From the NCBI GenBank assembly GCA_035276085.1, contig DATELY010000142.1, positions 1-52,801 of the forward strand: 52,801 nt of DNA. The letters run 5' to 3'. A program made the position numbers and the translations under genes. Of this stretch, positions 9,041 to 17,420 are shown piece by piece. The stretch's first letter is position 1; every line of letters begins with the position of its first letter. The stretch comes from DATELY01 sp035276085. Its GTDB lineage: Bacteria > Pseudomonadota > Gammaproteobacteria > Steroidobacterales > Steroidobacteraceae. The notes beneath the pieces are model-generated. The model saw nothing but the letters and a program-made list of their open reading frames with translations. It was not told the DNA's origin and ran no database searches.

Positions 9041-10933
9041 TCATCGAGCAAGGAACGCAGAGCGCATGCGGCCAGCGCGCAAGCGCCGCCGCCGCAGAAT
9101 GGCAATCGCGAGCGCACCGATCGCAAGCAGTGTGGGCACGAGGGCGATGTTGATGACCTTCAATACGGTGCCGAGCCGTTCGATCTCGACATCGAGCCCG
9201 CGTTTCACTTCACGCAATTCTTGGCGTATGCGACCGCGCTCATGCTGGAAGCGCTTCAATTCCGCTTCCTGTTCGGGGCTGAGGACCAGCGAGCCATTAC
9301 CCTTACGGGCGGATTGCAGGCTCGACAACTGCTGTTCGGTTTCCTTCAGCTCGCGATCGAGTTCCTGCGCCTTGGCGCGCAACTGTTCGTCGGCCTGGCG
9401 GCGTAACTCATCCACTCGCGTGAAGGGGCGGAAGAAGCTCTGCCGTCCGCGAATGCTGATCAGATCCGCGCTGCCGCCCAGATTGTCGAGTGCATTCGCG
9501 AGGAAGTCGCCGTTGTTGGCCCACGCCACGTAGACCTGCTGGCCAAAGACGTTTTGCGTTCGCACCCACAGTGGATCCGATAGCAGGTCGGTGTCGGCGA
9601 CGATGATGACATTCGAATCCTGAGAAGCCTGCTTGAGTGCAGGTGCGCCCTTGCCATCGGGCGCGCCCTTGGGGAATGCGCTGGCCAGCTTGCCGTGCAG
9701 ACGTGCGGCGATGACGTACTTCTCGCCGCTCGGTTTGAAACCCTCCAGCAAGGAATTGCCATCGGGAAGAAAGGCCAGACGTTCGGCCGGCAGTAACGCT
9801 GCGTCCGCGCTCGAGGTGAGCAGCGGCTCGAAAGCCACTTTCGAATCCTTGCGCGGCTTCAATGCGCCGGCGGTCATGAGGTTGATGCTGTCCAGCGAGG
9901 AGGTGACCACGTCCTTTGAATTCATGCTGCCGCGATTCAGTCCGATGATCGCGATGTGCTGCGAGGGCGCTTGACCCTGCTGCAGGCTCACGACGAGTCC
10001 CAGGCCGCGATCGCCCACGATCTTCTTCTCGTCGTAATCGACGCCCCAGGCGCCGAGCAGCGGTCCCAGTGAGGAGCTGCGCGGTGCGCCGGGTCCCATC
10101 TGCATGCCGGCCGGATCTTCTTCAGCTTGCGGATCGATGAAGGCAAGGAGCTTGCCGCCGCGCAGAACGAATTGATCGATTGCGAACAGCGTGTCCTGCG
10201 ACAGATTCTTGGGATGAATCAGCAGCAGCGTGCCGATGCCTCGATCGATGCTCTTGACGTCCTGTGCCAACGTGCGCAGCTCGAACATCTGCTGCATCTG
10301 TGCGATCGCAGCCCAGCCCGGCGACATGCGTCCGCTTTGTGGATCGAACTGTGAGCTCACCGGCAGATCGGCAATCATGCCGATGACCGGGCGTTTCGGA
10401 TTCGCCAGACGGTGGATCAGGCTCGCGACGTCGTACTCCAGGAACTCCTCTTTCTCGCGCTGAAAGAGCGGAATGACTTCGCGCCCATCGGTGGAGTTGG
10501 TTCCAGCCAGGCCGAAGTACACCGGTTCGCCGCCGGCATCGACTGACGCAGGCGTCAGACCGAACTGCGTGGCGCGGTCTTCTTCTTCCGAGAAGGGTGC
10601 GGGATCGAGGACGGTGAGGCGCAACTTGCCTTTGGAGCGCTGAGCCAGTTCCTCCAGCAACTCTCTCACTCGCTGCGCATAGGCGCGCAGGGCAGGGGAT
10701 CTCTGGCTCGCATCTTCGGAGAAGAAGAAATAAAGGTTAATGGGTTCGTCGAGCTTCTCGATGATGTGTTTCGTGCCCGGTGCGAGCGAGTACAGCTTGC
10801 TTTCGGTCAGGTCGAGACGCGCGCCGCGGAAAACGAACGTTGCAAGGACGGTGATGCCAAGGAACAGCGCCGCCAGTAGTAATAGAGCAGTCGCGCCGAG
10901 AGACTTCTTGTGCGAAACGTTGGACTGGCTCAT
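9041..10933 (-). CDS. GldG-like ABC auxiliary protein
   Basis: A protein of about 630 residues with an N-terminal membrane helix (about 15-33), a large extracytoplasmic region, a coiled coil rich in Glu/Leu/Arg (about 510-580), and a last helix followed by a basic tail. The early segment (ARLDLTESKLYSLAPGT, then LYFFFS) and the middle resemble the GldG / ABC-type auxiliary family named after gliding-motility GldG. ATG at 10933 is used here. A TTG at 10942 overlapping the permease stop would add three residues and is equally possible. Homologues outside Bacteroidetes occur in non-gliding bacteria, so gliding should not be assumed. Confidence 0.8.
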   Translation of the reverse strand: MSQSNVSHKKSLGATALLLLAALFLGITVLATFVFRGARLDLTESKLYSLAPGTKHIIEKLDEPINLYFFFSEDASQRSPALRAYAQRVRELLEELAQRSKGKLRLTVLDPAPFSEEEDRATQFGLTPASVDAGGEPVYFGLAGTNSTDGREVIPLFQREKEEFLEYDVASLIHRLANPKRPVIGMIADLPVSSQFDPQSGRMSPGWAAIAQMQQMFELRTLAQDVKSIDRGIGTLLLIHPKNLSQDTLFAIDQFVLRGGKLLAFIDPQAEEDPAGMQMGPGAPRSSSLGPLLGAWGVDYDEKKIVGDRGLGLVVSLQQGQAPSQHIAIIGLNRGSMNSKDVVTSSLDSINLMTAGALKPRKDSKVAFEPLLTSSADAALLPAERLAFLPDGNSLLEGFKPSGEKYVIAARLHGKLASAFPKGAPDGKGAPALKQASQDSNVIIVADTDLLSDPLWVRTQNVFGQQVYVAWANNGDFLANALDNLGGSADLISIRGRQSFFRPFTRVDELRRQADEQLRAKAQELDRELKETEQQLSSLQSARKGNGSLVLSPEQEAELKRFQHERGRIRQELREVKRGLDVEIERLGTVLKVINIALVPTLLAIGALAIAILRRRRLRAGRMRSAFLAR

Positions 10934-10938
10934 ACGCT

Positions 10939-11673
10939 TCAATCCGCCTTCTTCATGTCGAGCACGATGGTGTTGGCAATGAGCCAGACGCCGATCGTGG
11001 TGGCGAAGTAGATGAGATCGCGCAGGTCGATCACGCCCTTGGAGATGGACTGGAAGTGCGTGAGGAAGGACAGCGACGCGATGGCATCAACCAGTACCTG
11101 CGGTGCCCAGCCCGCGAACAGCGATAACACGAATGGAAAGCCGGAGAGCAGGAACAGAAAGCACACGACCACGGTGAGAATGAACGCGATCACTTGATTG
11201 CGTGTGACCGCGGACAGGCAGGCACCAATCGCAAGGAAGCCGCCTGCCATCAGGAAGCTGCCGCAGTAGGCGGCGAGAATGGCGCCGTTGTCGGGATCGC
11301 CCAGGTAGTTCACCGTGATCCAGATGGGAAAGGTGAGCGCGAGCGCAACGCCGGCGAAACACCATGCCGCAACGAACTTGCCCAGCACGGTCTGCCAGGT
11401 CGTCACGGGTAAGGTCATGAGCAGCTCGATGCTGCCTGATTTGCGTTCTTCCGCCCACAGCCGCATGGACAGTGCCGGAATCAAGAACAAGTACAGCCAC
11501 GGGTGGAACTGGAAGAACGGTGCCAGGTCGGCTTGACCGCGTTCATAGAAACCGCCCATGTAGAACGCGAACACGCTGCTCAAGAGCAGGAAGATGACGA
11601 TGAATACAAGGGCGAGCGGCGTGGCGAAATAGCTGGCGAATTCGCGCCGGAATAGCGCTTTGAACTTATCCAC
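10939..11673 (-). CDS. ABC-2 type permease (GldF-like)
   Basis: A 244-residue protein with six hydrophobic helices, the usual ABC-2 permease architecture. It contains the conserved EERKSGSIELLMTLPV segment that links helices 2 and 3. The start is taken as GTG at 11673 because GGAGGT lies 5 nt upstream on the minus strand; an ATG at 11709 lies well inside the ATPase gene. It overlaps the ATPase stop by 8 nt and is followed immediately by the GldG-like gene, so it is the membrane half of this exporter. Confidence 0.88.
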   Translation of the reverse strand: MDKFKALFRREFASYFATPLALVFIVIFLLLSSVFAFYMGGFYERGQADLAPFFQFHPWLYLFLIPALSMRLWAEERKSGSIELLMTLPVTTWQTVLGKFVAAWCFAGVALALTFPIWITVNYLGDPDNGAILAAYCGSFLMAGGFLAIGACLSAVTRNQVIAFILTVVVCFLFLLSGFPFVLSLFAGWAPQVLVDAIASLSFLTHFQSISKGVIDLRDLIYFATTIGVWLIANTIVLDMKKAD

Positions 11674-12616
11674 GGAGCACCTCCGCTCGAGGTCCCGTCG
11701 TGATGGCACGGAATACCTCGTCGAGGCGTCCGGCTTCGAGATGAATTTCCTTCAAGTCCCAGCGTTCGCTTTGTGCCAGCGCGCTCAACGTGGGGAGCAC
11801 GGCGTGACCTGGATGAGGGAAAGCAGTGATGCGCTGCTCTTTCTCCAATACTTCGACGCCTGCAACTTCACCGACCGCGCCGATCCGCTCGCGGGCGGCT
11901 GCCAACTCGTGCGGACTGTTGAAGCGCAATGTGACTGCGTTGTGGTACCGCGAGCGTTGTTCGAGCGCTTGCGGTGTGTCGTCTGCCAGGAGCTTGCCGC
12001 TGGCGATGATGATGGCGCGATTACAGACCGCGGCGACTTCTTCGAGGATGTGAGTAGAGATGACGATGATCTTGTCGCTCGCCATCGCATTGATCAGGGT
12101 GCGAACCTCATGTTTCTGATTCGGATCCAGGCCATCGGTTGGCTCGTCGAGAATGAGGACCTGAGGGTCGTGGAGGATTGCCTGAGCGAGACCCACGCGT
12201 CGTTTGAATCCCTTGGAGAGCGTCTCGATGACTTGCGGCAGCACGGGCGCGAGGGCGAGGCGCTCGATGACTTCGGCCAGCCTGGCCTGCCGCTGCGGGG
12301 CTCTGAGCCCGCGGATGTCGGCGATGAAGTTGAGGAACGCCTCCACCGTCATTTCCGGGTAACTGGGTGCACCCTCGGGCAGGTAGCCCATGCACCGCTT
12401 GGCAGCCATCGGTGCTGCCACCACGTCGTGGCCGGCCACCCGCACCGACCCGCTCGTAGGGGCGAGGAAACCGGTGATCATCTTCATCGTGGTGGACTTT
12501 CCGGCCCCGTTTGGCCCCAGGAACCCCAGCACTTCGCCGGCACCCACCGTGAAGGTGATGTCGTCCACGGCGGTCAGCGCGCCGTATCGTTTGGTGAGAT
12601 GACTGATCTCGATCAT
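11666..12616 (-). CDS. ABC transporter ATPase (GldA-like)
   Basis: A 316-residue ATPase. Walker A is GPNGAGKST at residues 34-42. The signature motif is the LSKGFKRRVGLAQA variant common in ABC-2 exporters, and Walker B is VLILDEPT. The C-terminal 80 residues form the extra domain seen in GldA/CcmA-type ATPases. ATG at 12616 (MIEISHLTKRYG) gives the canonical N-terminus; ATG at 12634 is an alternative and neither has a strong Shine-Dalgarno. It is the first gene of the four-gene operon and powers export of an unknown substrate. Confidence 0.88.
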   Translation of the reverse strand: MIEISHLTKRYGALTAVDDITFTVGAGEVLGFLGPNGAGKSTTMKMITGFLAPTSGSVRVAGHDVVAAPMAAKRCMGYLPEGAPSYPEMTVEAFLNFIADIRGLRAPQRQARLAEVIERLALAPVLPQVIETLSKGFKRRVGLAQAILHDPQVLILDEPTDGLDPNQKHEVRTLINAMASDKIIVISTHILEEVAAVCNRAIIIASGKLLADDTPQALEQRSRYHNAVTLRFNSPHELAAARERIGAVGEVAGVEVLEKEQRITAFPHPGHAVLPTLSALAQSERWDLKEIHLEAGRLDEVFRAITTGPRAEVLRG

Positions 12617-12890
12617 GTCGGCAGGTGTCCCCATAGCGATCGATGAGCGCGGCAAAGCTCGGCCACCCCTGCGAAAGGTCTGGCCTCGCCCACCATTGAG
12701 AAGCGTTTGTTGCATCGGCGCCGCACGAGTTCCGTCTTGGTTCGTGGCGTTCAGTGCTTATTCGTGGTCTTGACGCGGCAGGGGATTCTGTCGAGTCGAC
12801 CGAGGGCTGGCAATCCGAGGGGGTGTCGCAAGTGGCTCAATTAGCGGGAATTCGAGCTACAAAAGAATAAGTCCCATGTAAAGAATTCAT

Positions 12891-12919
12891 TTGTGTTGCG
12901 GAGCAGCATTGCGTATATT
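12891..12919 (+). promoter_or_regulatory. Sigma-70 promoter for a small RNA
   Basis: TTGTGT at 12891-12896 and TATATT at 12914-12919 are separated by exactly 17 nt, close to the sigma-70 consensus. No plus-strand protein gene follows before pcnB, about 1 kb away, but a strong terminator lies 27 nt downstream. Confidence 0.6.
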
Positions 12920-12925
12920 TTCTCC

Positions 12926-12976
12926 CCGAAACGAATCCCCCTATTGGCCGGGTCTTTGGACCCGGCCTTTTTTTTT
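12926..12976 (+). ncRNA. Putative short RNA, about 50 nt
   Basis: The promoter at 12891-12919 predicts a start near 12926, and a perfect intrinsic terminator ends near 12976. The product would be about 50 nt: a single-stranded C-rich leader (CCCCGAAACGAATCCCCC) followed by the terminator stem and a U9 tail. The leader could pair with G-rich Shine-Dalgarno regions, and a U-tail is the usual landing site for Hfq, which is encoded in this window. No known RNA family is recognised. The rest of the 370-bp gap between the ATPase start and the next gene (12617-12890) shows nothing identifiable. Confidence 0.45.
12946..12976 (+). terminator. Intrinsic terminator
   Basis: A perfect 9-bp stem (GGCCGGGTC at 12946-12954, GACCCGGCC at 12959-12967) with a 4-nt loop is followed by nine T residues at 12968-12976. 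There is no A-run on the other side, so it works only for plus-strand transcription. Confidence 0.9.
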
Positions 12977-12986
12977 ATCTGCCGTT

Positions 12987-13691
12987 TCAGCGCGCTCGCG
13001 CCACTTTGCCGTCGATGTCCGCTTTGTGATTGCGGAGCACCTTCCGGATCTCGCCTGCGGGTGGACGCTCAGCGATTCGGGCGATCAACTCGGCGAGCTC
13101 ATGCCACTGCTTGCCCCACTTCAATAGCCGAACCGCATCAGCGACGATCTTGGTCTGCAGGGCCGGCGTCATGGCGACCGGAACCGGTCCGCTCTTCGCT
13201 GAGGTAGTCGCATGCGACTTTTTTCCGTCGCTCTTTCCTGCCTTGGGCGAGGTTGACGGCGCTTTGCTCGCGGACACCTTCAGTCGCGGCATCTCGCGCG
13301 TAGCTTCGTCTGTACGCGCCGGTGCGGCCTTGGCCGTGCTGGCCCCTTTGATTGCCGGGGCTTCGACCGTGACCGCGGTGCTTTCCGACGCTGTGGCCAA
13401 GGGGATGAATCGCTGGATGTGCTGGAGTCCCACCAGGTTGGCCAGAAAGGCCATGGACTCCAGCGCTTCAACAAACTTGTCGTCACCGCGCCGGGCATCG
13501 CAGAACGCCTTCAATTCCAGCACCTTCTGCCGGGCAACCTCGAGCACCCACTTGCTGGGGCGCTCGTGCCGGGGCCACGCCTGCAGCTCCCAATACTTAG
13601 CATCATCCAGCTCTGCATACTTCAAATGCAGGTCGATGCTCGTCAGCCAACGGGCAATGAGATCGGCCAGTCGCCGGTCAGCGGGTGTCAT
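12987..13691 (-). CDS. Hypothetical Ala/Lys-rich protein
   Basis: A 234-residue protein that I do not recognise. Residues 1-100 are mostly helical and charged, with a W/Y-rich patch (YWELQAWPRHERPSKW, about 33-48). Residues 105-175 are a low-complexity linker rich in Ala, Lys, Ser, Thr and Pro. Residues 176-234 are helical again and end in a basic tail. There is no signal peptide or membrane segment. ATG at 13691 is chosen because GAGGA lies 8 nt upstream. It is on the same strand just downstream of tRNA-Glu. The basic linker resembles nucleic-acid-associated proteins, but that is speculation. Confidence 0.7.
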   Translation of the reverse strand: MTPADRRLADLIARWLTSIDLHLKYAELDDAKYWELQAWPRHERPSKWVLEVARQKVLELKAFCDARRGDDKFVEALESMAFLANLVGLQHIQRFIPLATASESTAVTVEAPAIKGASTAKAAPARTDEATREMPRLKVSASKAPSTSPKAGKSDGKKSHATTSAKSGPVPVAMTPALQTKIVADAVRLLKWGKQWHELAELIARIAERPPAGEIRKVLRNHKADIDGKVARAR

Positions 13692-13746
13692 GGGATGATC
13701 CTCATGACGTCCGATTATGCAGCAAGCGCATCGCTCGACACGCGAA

Positions 13747-13770
13747 CCGCTGCGCAGAAGTGCGCAGCGG
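13747..13770 (-). terminator. Hairpin downstream of tRNA-Glu
   Basis: A perfect 10-bp inverted repeat, CCGCTGCGCA (13747-13756) and TGCGCAGCGG (13761-13770), has a 4-nt loop. It lies 16 nt past the tRNA 3' end in the direction of tRNA transcription. There is no long T-run, so it may be a processing or pause structure and not an efficient terminator. Confidence 0.5.
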
Positions 13771-13785
13771 GCCAACCCTGAAAGG

Positions 13786-13861
<76 letters not shown>

Positions 13862-13912
13862 TTGGTTGGCTGCCCGCCATGAAGTGATGCGGGCTGTGAG
13901 AAGTGCTGCGGT

Positions 13913-13940
13913 ATTATACGGCGCGCTGTCGAACGCTCAA
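13913..13940 (-). promoter_or_regulatory. Promoter of tRNA-Glu
   Basis: On the minus strand TTGAGC (13940-13935) and a perfect TATAAT (13918-13913) are spaced by 16 nt. The predicted start is about 45 nt upstream of the mature tRNA 5' end, leaving room for a leader removed by RNase P. Confidence 0.75.
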
Positions 13941-13963
13941 GCAGAACACTATTGAACAACGAA

Positions 13964-15316
13964 ATGCACGCACAGACGAGCCTGGGTCCGAGTTCGCCTC
14001 GCATCGTTCCACGCTCGCAGCATTCGATCTCCCGAGCTGACATTTCGCCCAACGCGCTGAAGGTGCTCTATCGGCTGAAGGAGGCCGGCTATCAGTCGTT
14101 TCTGGTGGGCGGTGCCGTGCGCGATCTGCTGCTCGGCGGTAAGCCCAAAGACTTCGATGTCGCCACCAATGCGCATCCTCAGGAAGTGCGCTCGTTGTTC
14201 AGGAATTGCCGCTTGATTGGCCGCCGGTTCCACTTGGCGCACGTGCGCTTCGGTTACGAGATCGTGGAGGTGGCGACGTTCAGGGCCGCGCACACCACCA
14301 TGGATGAGGACAACGCCATCGATGAAGCCGGCCATCGGGTGCTCGATGCGCGCGGACGCATTCTGCGGGACAACCTGTACGGCACGATCGAGGAAGACAT
14401 CTGGCGCCGCGATTTCACCGCGAACGCGCTCTACTACAACATCGAAGACTTTTCGGTCTGGGACTATTGCGGCGGCTTCGAAGACTGTCAGGCGGGGGTT
14501 CTGCGCTTGATCGGCGATCCGGCGACCCGGTATCGCGAAGATCCTGTGCGCATGCTGCGTGCGATGCGCTTTGCCGCGAAATTGAACTTCCGGTTGCACG
14601 AGGACACCGCAACGCCCATTCGGGAGCTCGCGTGGATGCTGGACGGCGTGCCGCCCGCACGCTTGTTCGACGAGGTCAACAAGCTGTTTCTTGCGGGCAG
14701 TGCGCTGCGTGCGTTCGAGCTGCTCGAGGAGTACGAGCTGGTCGAACACTTGCTGCCGCCGCTCGCCGCCGCGCTGGCTTCCTCACAAGACGCCCTTCGT
14801 CGGAGCATCGTCGAGCACGGCTTGCGCGGGACGGATGAACGTGTCGCCACCGATAAGTCAGTGACACCGACGTTCCTGTTCTTCGTACTGTTGTGGCCTG
14901 CGATCTTGGATGTCTACGCGAGCCGTCCCGTACCTGCCGGTACGGAGGCGCAAGAGCTGCAGGCGGCCTGCGATATCGTCGTCTCGCGCCAGCAGTCGCG
15001 TGTAGCGATTCCGCGGCGCTTCACGTTGCCCATGCGTGAGATCGCAGGATTGCAGGCGCGACTGGCTCGGCGCGATGGTCGGCGTGCGTTGCGAGTGCTC
15101 GATCATCCGCGCTTCCGCGCTGCATATGATTTTTTGCTGCTGCGTGCGGCCGCAGGCGAGGTCGAGCAAGCGCTTGCCGATTGGTGGACGACCATTCAAA
15201 CGGTCACTGCCGAGGAACGGGTCGCGTTGGTCGAGCAAACCGTGCGCGATGCCCCTGATGCGCAGCAGCCTCCGCGTCGCAGGCGCCGTCGGCGGCGTCG
15301 ACCGCCCGCGCTGTGA
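13964..15316 (+). CDS. pcnB: Poly(A) polymerase I
   Basis: A nucleotidyltransferase that adds 3' poly(A) tails to RNAs and promotes their decay. The class II NTase core is clear: LVGGAVRDLLLGG near residues 47-59, the catalytic pair D63 and D65 in KDFD, and the WRRDFTANALYYN motif near 145. The PcnB-specific RRFHLAHVRFG segment separates it from CCA-adding enzymes. The C-terminus is an arginine-rich tail (nine Arg in a row), as in other PcnB proteins. ATG at 13964 is used; an in-frame TTG at 13952 is the alternative. It overlaps folK by GTGA. Confidence 0.95.
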   Translation: MHAQTSLGPSSPRIVPRSQHSISRADISPNALKVLYRLKEAGYQSFLVGGAVRDLLLGGKPKDFDVATNAHPQEVRSLFRNCRLIGRRFHLAHVRFGYEIVEVATFRAAHTTMDEDNAIDEAGHRVLDARGRILRDNLYGTIEEDIWRRDFTANALYYNIEDFSVWDYCGGFEDCQAGVLRLIGDPATRYREDPVRMLRAMRFAAKLNFRLHEDTATPIRELAWMLDGVPPARLFDEVNKLFLAGSALRAFELLEEYELVEHLLPPLAAALASSQDALRRSIVEHGLRGTDERVATDKSVTPTFLFFVLLWPAILDVYASRPVPAGTEAQELQAACDIVVSRQQSRVAIPRRFTLPMREIAGLQARLARRDGRRALRVLDHPRFRAAYDFLLLRAAAGEVEQALADWWTTIQTVTAEERVALVEQTVRDAPDAQQPPRRRRRRRRRPPAL

Positions 15317-15834
15317 GCGACGTGTCATTGCCGCTGTGGGTGCCTGCGTATATAGGCATCGGCAGCAATCTGGACGATCCCCTGGCGAGAGTGCGCAGTG
15401 CATTTGCGTCGCTGAGTCGCCTCGAGAGCACGCGCCTGATACGTGCATCGAGCATCTATCGCACGGCCCCCATGGGCCCTGTCGAACAACCTGATTTCTA
15501 CAACGCAGCGGCCGGTTTGCTCACGCAACTGCAGCCGCTCGTTCTATTACGGAGCTTGAAAGAGTTGGAACTGCAATTGGGGCGGGAAGCATCGACCCGG
15601 CGTTGGGGGCCGCGGCAAATCGATTTCGACGTGCTGGTCTACGGGGACGTCGTGATGCAGGAACAGGCTTTGACCCTGCCTCATCCGGGCCTGGTGCAGC
15701 GGGCGTTTGCACTGGTGCCGTTGGCGGACATCGCACCCGAGATGCGTGTGCCGGGCGCAGGTCGAGTCGCTGACCTGGTCGCGAAGTGCGATCGAAGCGG
15801 GCTCGAATGGGCGAGCGACGGGCCGATCACATGA
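15313..15834 (+). CDS. folK: HPPK, folate pyrophosphokinase
   Basis: 6-Hydroxymethyl-7,8-dihydropterin pyrophosphokinase, 173 residues, transfers pyrophosphate from ATP to the pterin in folate synthesis. Family motifs are visible: YIGIGSNLDDP at the N-terminus, SSIYRTAPMGPVEQPDFYNA, and RWGPRQIDFDVLVYGD, which holds the Asp pair that binds magnesium. The GTG start overlaps the pcnB stop and the gene's own stop overlaps the next start (ATGA at 15831-15834), so pcnB-folK-dNK is translationally coupled. Confidence 0.96.
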   Translation: MSDVSLPLWVPAYIGIGSNLDDPLARVRSAFASLSRLESTRLIRASSIYRTAPMGPVEQPDFYNAAAGLLTQLQPLVLLRSLKELELQLGREASTRRWGPRQIDFDVLVYGDVVMQEQALTLPHPGLVQRAFALVPLADIAPEMRVPGAGRVADLVAKCDRSGLEWASDGPIT

Positions 15835-16475
15835 CGCCTCACAAGTTCATCGTCGTCGAAGGACCGATCGGCGTCGGTAAGACGAGCCTGGCCAAGCGAT
15901 TGGCCAAGAGCTTCGGCAGTGAGCTCGTGTTGGAGCAGGCCGATGAGAATCCTTTCATCGAACGTTTCTACAAGAACCCGCGCGCGGCCGCGCTGCCGAC
16001 GCAGCTGTTCTTCCTCTTTCAACGAGCGCGCCAGCTGGAGGAGATTCGACAGCACGATCTCTTCGAGACCGTGCGTGTTGCCGACTATCTGCTGGACAAG
16101 GATCGTCTGTTCGCTCGCTTGACGCTCGATGACGAGGAGTACGCGTTGTACGAACAGGTGTACTCGCGACTGACGATCGATGCGCCGGTTCCGGATCTCG
16201 TTATCTATCTGCAGGCGCCGACGGATGTGTTGCTGGAGCGTATTGCGCGCCGTGGTATTCGCTACGAGCAGCAGATCGAACGTGCGTACCTGGAACGCCT
16301 GGCCGAGGCGTACGCGAAATTCTTCCACGAGTACAACGCAGCGCCGCTGTTGATCGTCAACGCCGCCGCCGTAGATTTCGTCGCGAACGATCAGGACTAC
16401 GAGCAGTTGTTCAAAGAGGTCCAGCGCATCCGTCGCGGCCGCCACTACTTCAATCCCTTGAAACACGTGTTCTAG
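15831..16475 (+). CDS. Deoxynucleoside kinase
   Basis: A 214-residue P-loop kinase of the deoxyadenosine/deoxyguanosine kinase family, which phosphorylates salvaged deoxynucleosides. The P-loop is GPIGVGKT at residues 11-18. Further family features are RVADYLLDKDRLFARLTL, and DLVIYLQAPTDVLLERIARR with the lid arginines. The start at 15831 overlaps the folK stop; ATG at 15807 would add eight residues before the beta strand and is less likely. A gene of this family between folK and panB is common in gammaproteobacteria. Substrate preference cannot be read from the sequence. Confidence 0.9.
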   Translation: MTPHKFIVVEGPIGVGKTSLAKRLAKSFGSELVLEQADENPFIERFYKNPRAAALPTQLFFLFQRARQLEEIRQHDLFETVRVADYLLDKDRLFARLTLDDEEYALYEQVYSRLTIDAPVPDLVIYLQAPTDVLLERIARRGIRYEQQIERAYLERLAEAYAKFFHEYNAAPLLIVNAAAVDFVANDQDYEQLFKEVQRIRRGRHYFNPLKHVF

Positions 16476-16568
16476 CCGTTGCAGCGCAGAACGAGCGCGC
16501 CGCCTGCGCAAGTTGATGTTTGTCCGACCCTACGCCATTCTTGGCGCCCTTTGGCAATCCGGCCGTTC

Positions 16569-17399
16569 ATGTACAAGCACTTGCAAGAGCGTTACGCACC
16601 GCGCCCGCCGGTGAACGTTGCCACGCTCGCCAAGATGAAAGCGGATGGCGAGAAGATCGCCTGTGTGACCGCCTATGATGCGAGCTTCGCAACGCTCGTC
16701 GACGATGCCGGCGTGGACGCCGTGCTCGTTGGCGACTCCTTGGGCATGGTGATTCAAGGACACGACACGACGGTGCCGGTCACGCTGAACGACGTGATCT
16801 ATCACTGCAAAGCGGTGGTCAAGGGTTTGTATCGTCCCTTTCTCATGGCCGACATGCCGTTCATGACCTACGCTTCTCGCGAGCAGGCGTTGGACAATGC
16901 CGTGCGCCTGATGCAGGAAGGCGGCGCCAAGATGGTCAAGCTCGAAGGCGGCGCGGGCCAGATCGAAATCGTCCGCTTTCTTGCTGAACACGATATTCCC
17001 GTGTGTGCGCATCTCGGCCTGAAGCCCCAGTCCGTGCACAAACTGGGGGGCTTCCGTGTACAGGGAAGAGAAGAAGCGGCAGCGGAGCAAATGCTCGTCG
17101 ATGCACGCGCGCTGCAAGATGCTGGCGCCGACATCGTGTTGCTGGAATGCATTCCCGCGTCGCTCGGTGCGAGCATCACACGCGAGTTGCACGTGCCCGT
17201 TATCGGTATCGGTGCCGGCCCGGACACCGATGGTCAGATTCTCGTGCTCTACGATCTGCTCGATGTGACATCCGGCCGCAAACCCAAATTCTCGAAGAAC
17301 TTCATGGCAGGCGCGGAGAGTCCGCTCGCAGCAGTCAAGAACTACACGGAGGCTGTGAAGGCGCGAACCTATCCCGGCCCCGAGCATTGCTTCTCCTGA
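16569..17399 (+). CDS. panB: Ketopantoate hydroxymethyltransferase
   Basis: 3-Methyl-2-oxobutanoate hydroxymethyltransferase, the first step from valine metabolism to pantothenate and coenzyme A. The 276-residue protein carries the family motifs ACVTAYDASFA, VLVGDSLGMVIQGHDTT (magnesium-binding Asp), MVKLEGG, and the late GIGAGPDTDGQILVL. ATG at 16569 gives the usual N-terminus; the in-frame region upstream shows no homology. panC follows 21 bp later. Confidence 0.97.
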   Translation: MYKHLQERYAPRPPVNVATLAKMKADGEKIACVTAYDASFATLVDDAGVDAVLVGDSLGMVIQGHDTTVPVTLNDVIYHCKAVVKGLYRPFLMADMPFMTYASREQALDNAVRLMQEGGAKMVKLEGGAGQIEIVRFLAEHDIPVCAHLGLKPQSVHKLGGFRVQGREEAAAEQMLVDARALQDAGADIVLLECIPASLGASITRELHVPVIGIGAGPDTDGQILVLYDLLDVTSGRKPKFSKNFMAGAESPLAAVKNYTEAVKARTYPGPEHCFS

Positions 17400-17420
17400 A
17401 CGTCACCACTCGAAGCCGTC

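Noticed and set aside
12946..12967. Bidirectional terminator for the ABC exporter operon
   Set aside because: The operon is transcribed away from this hairpin, and the T-run exists only on the plus-strand side.
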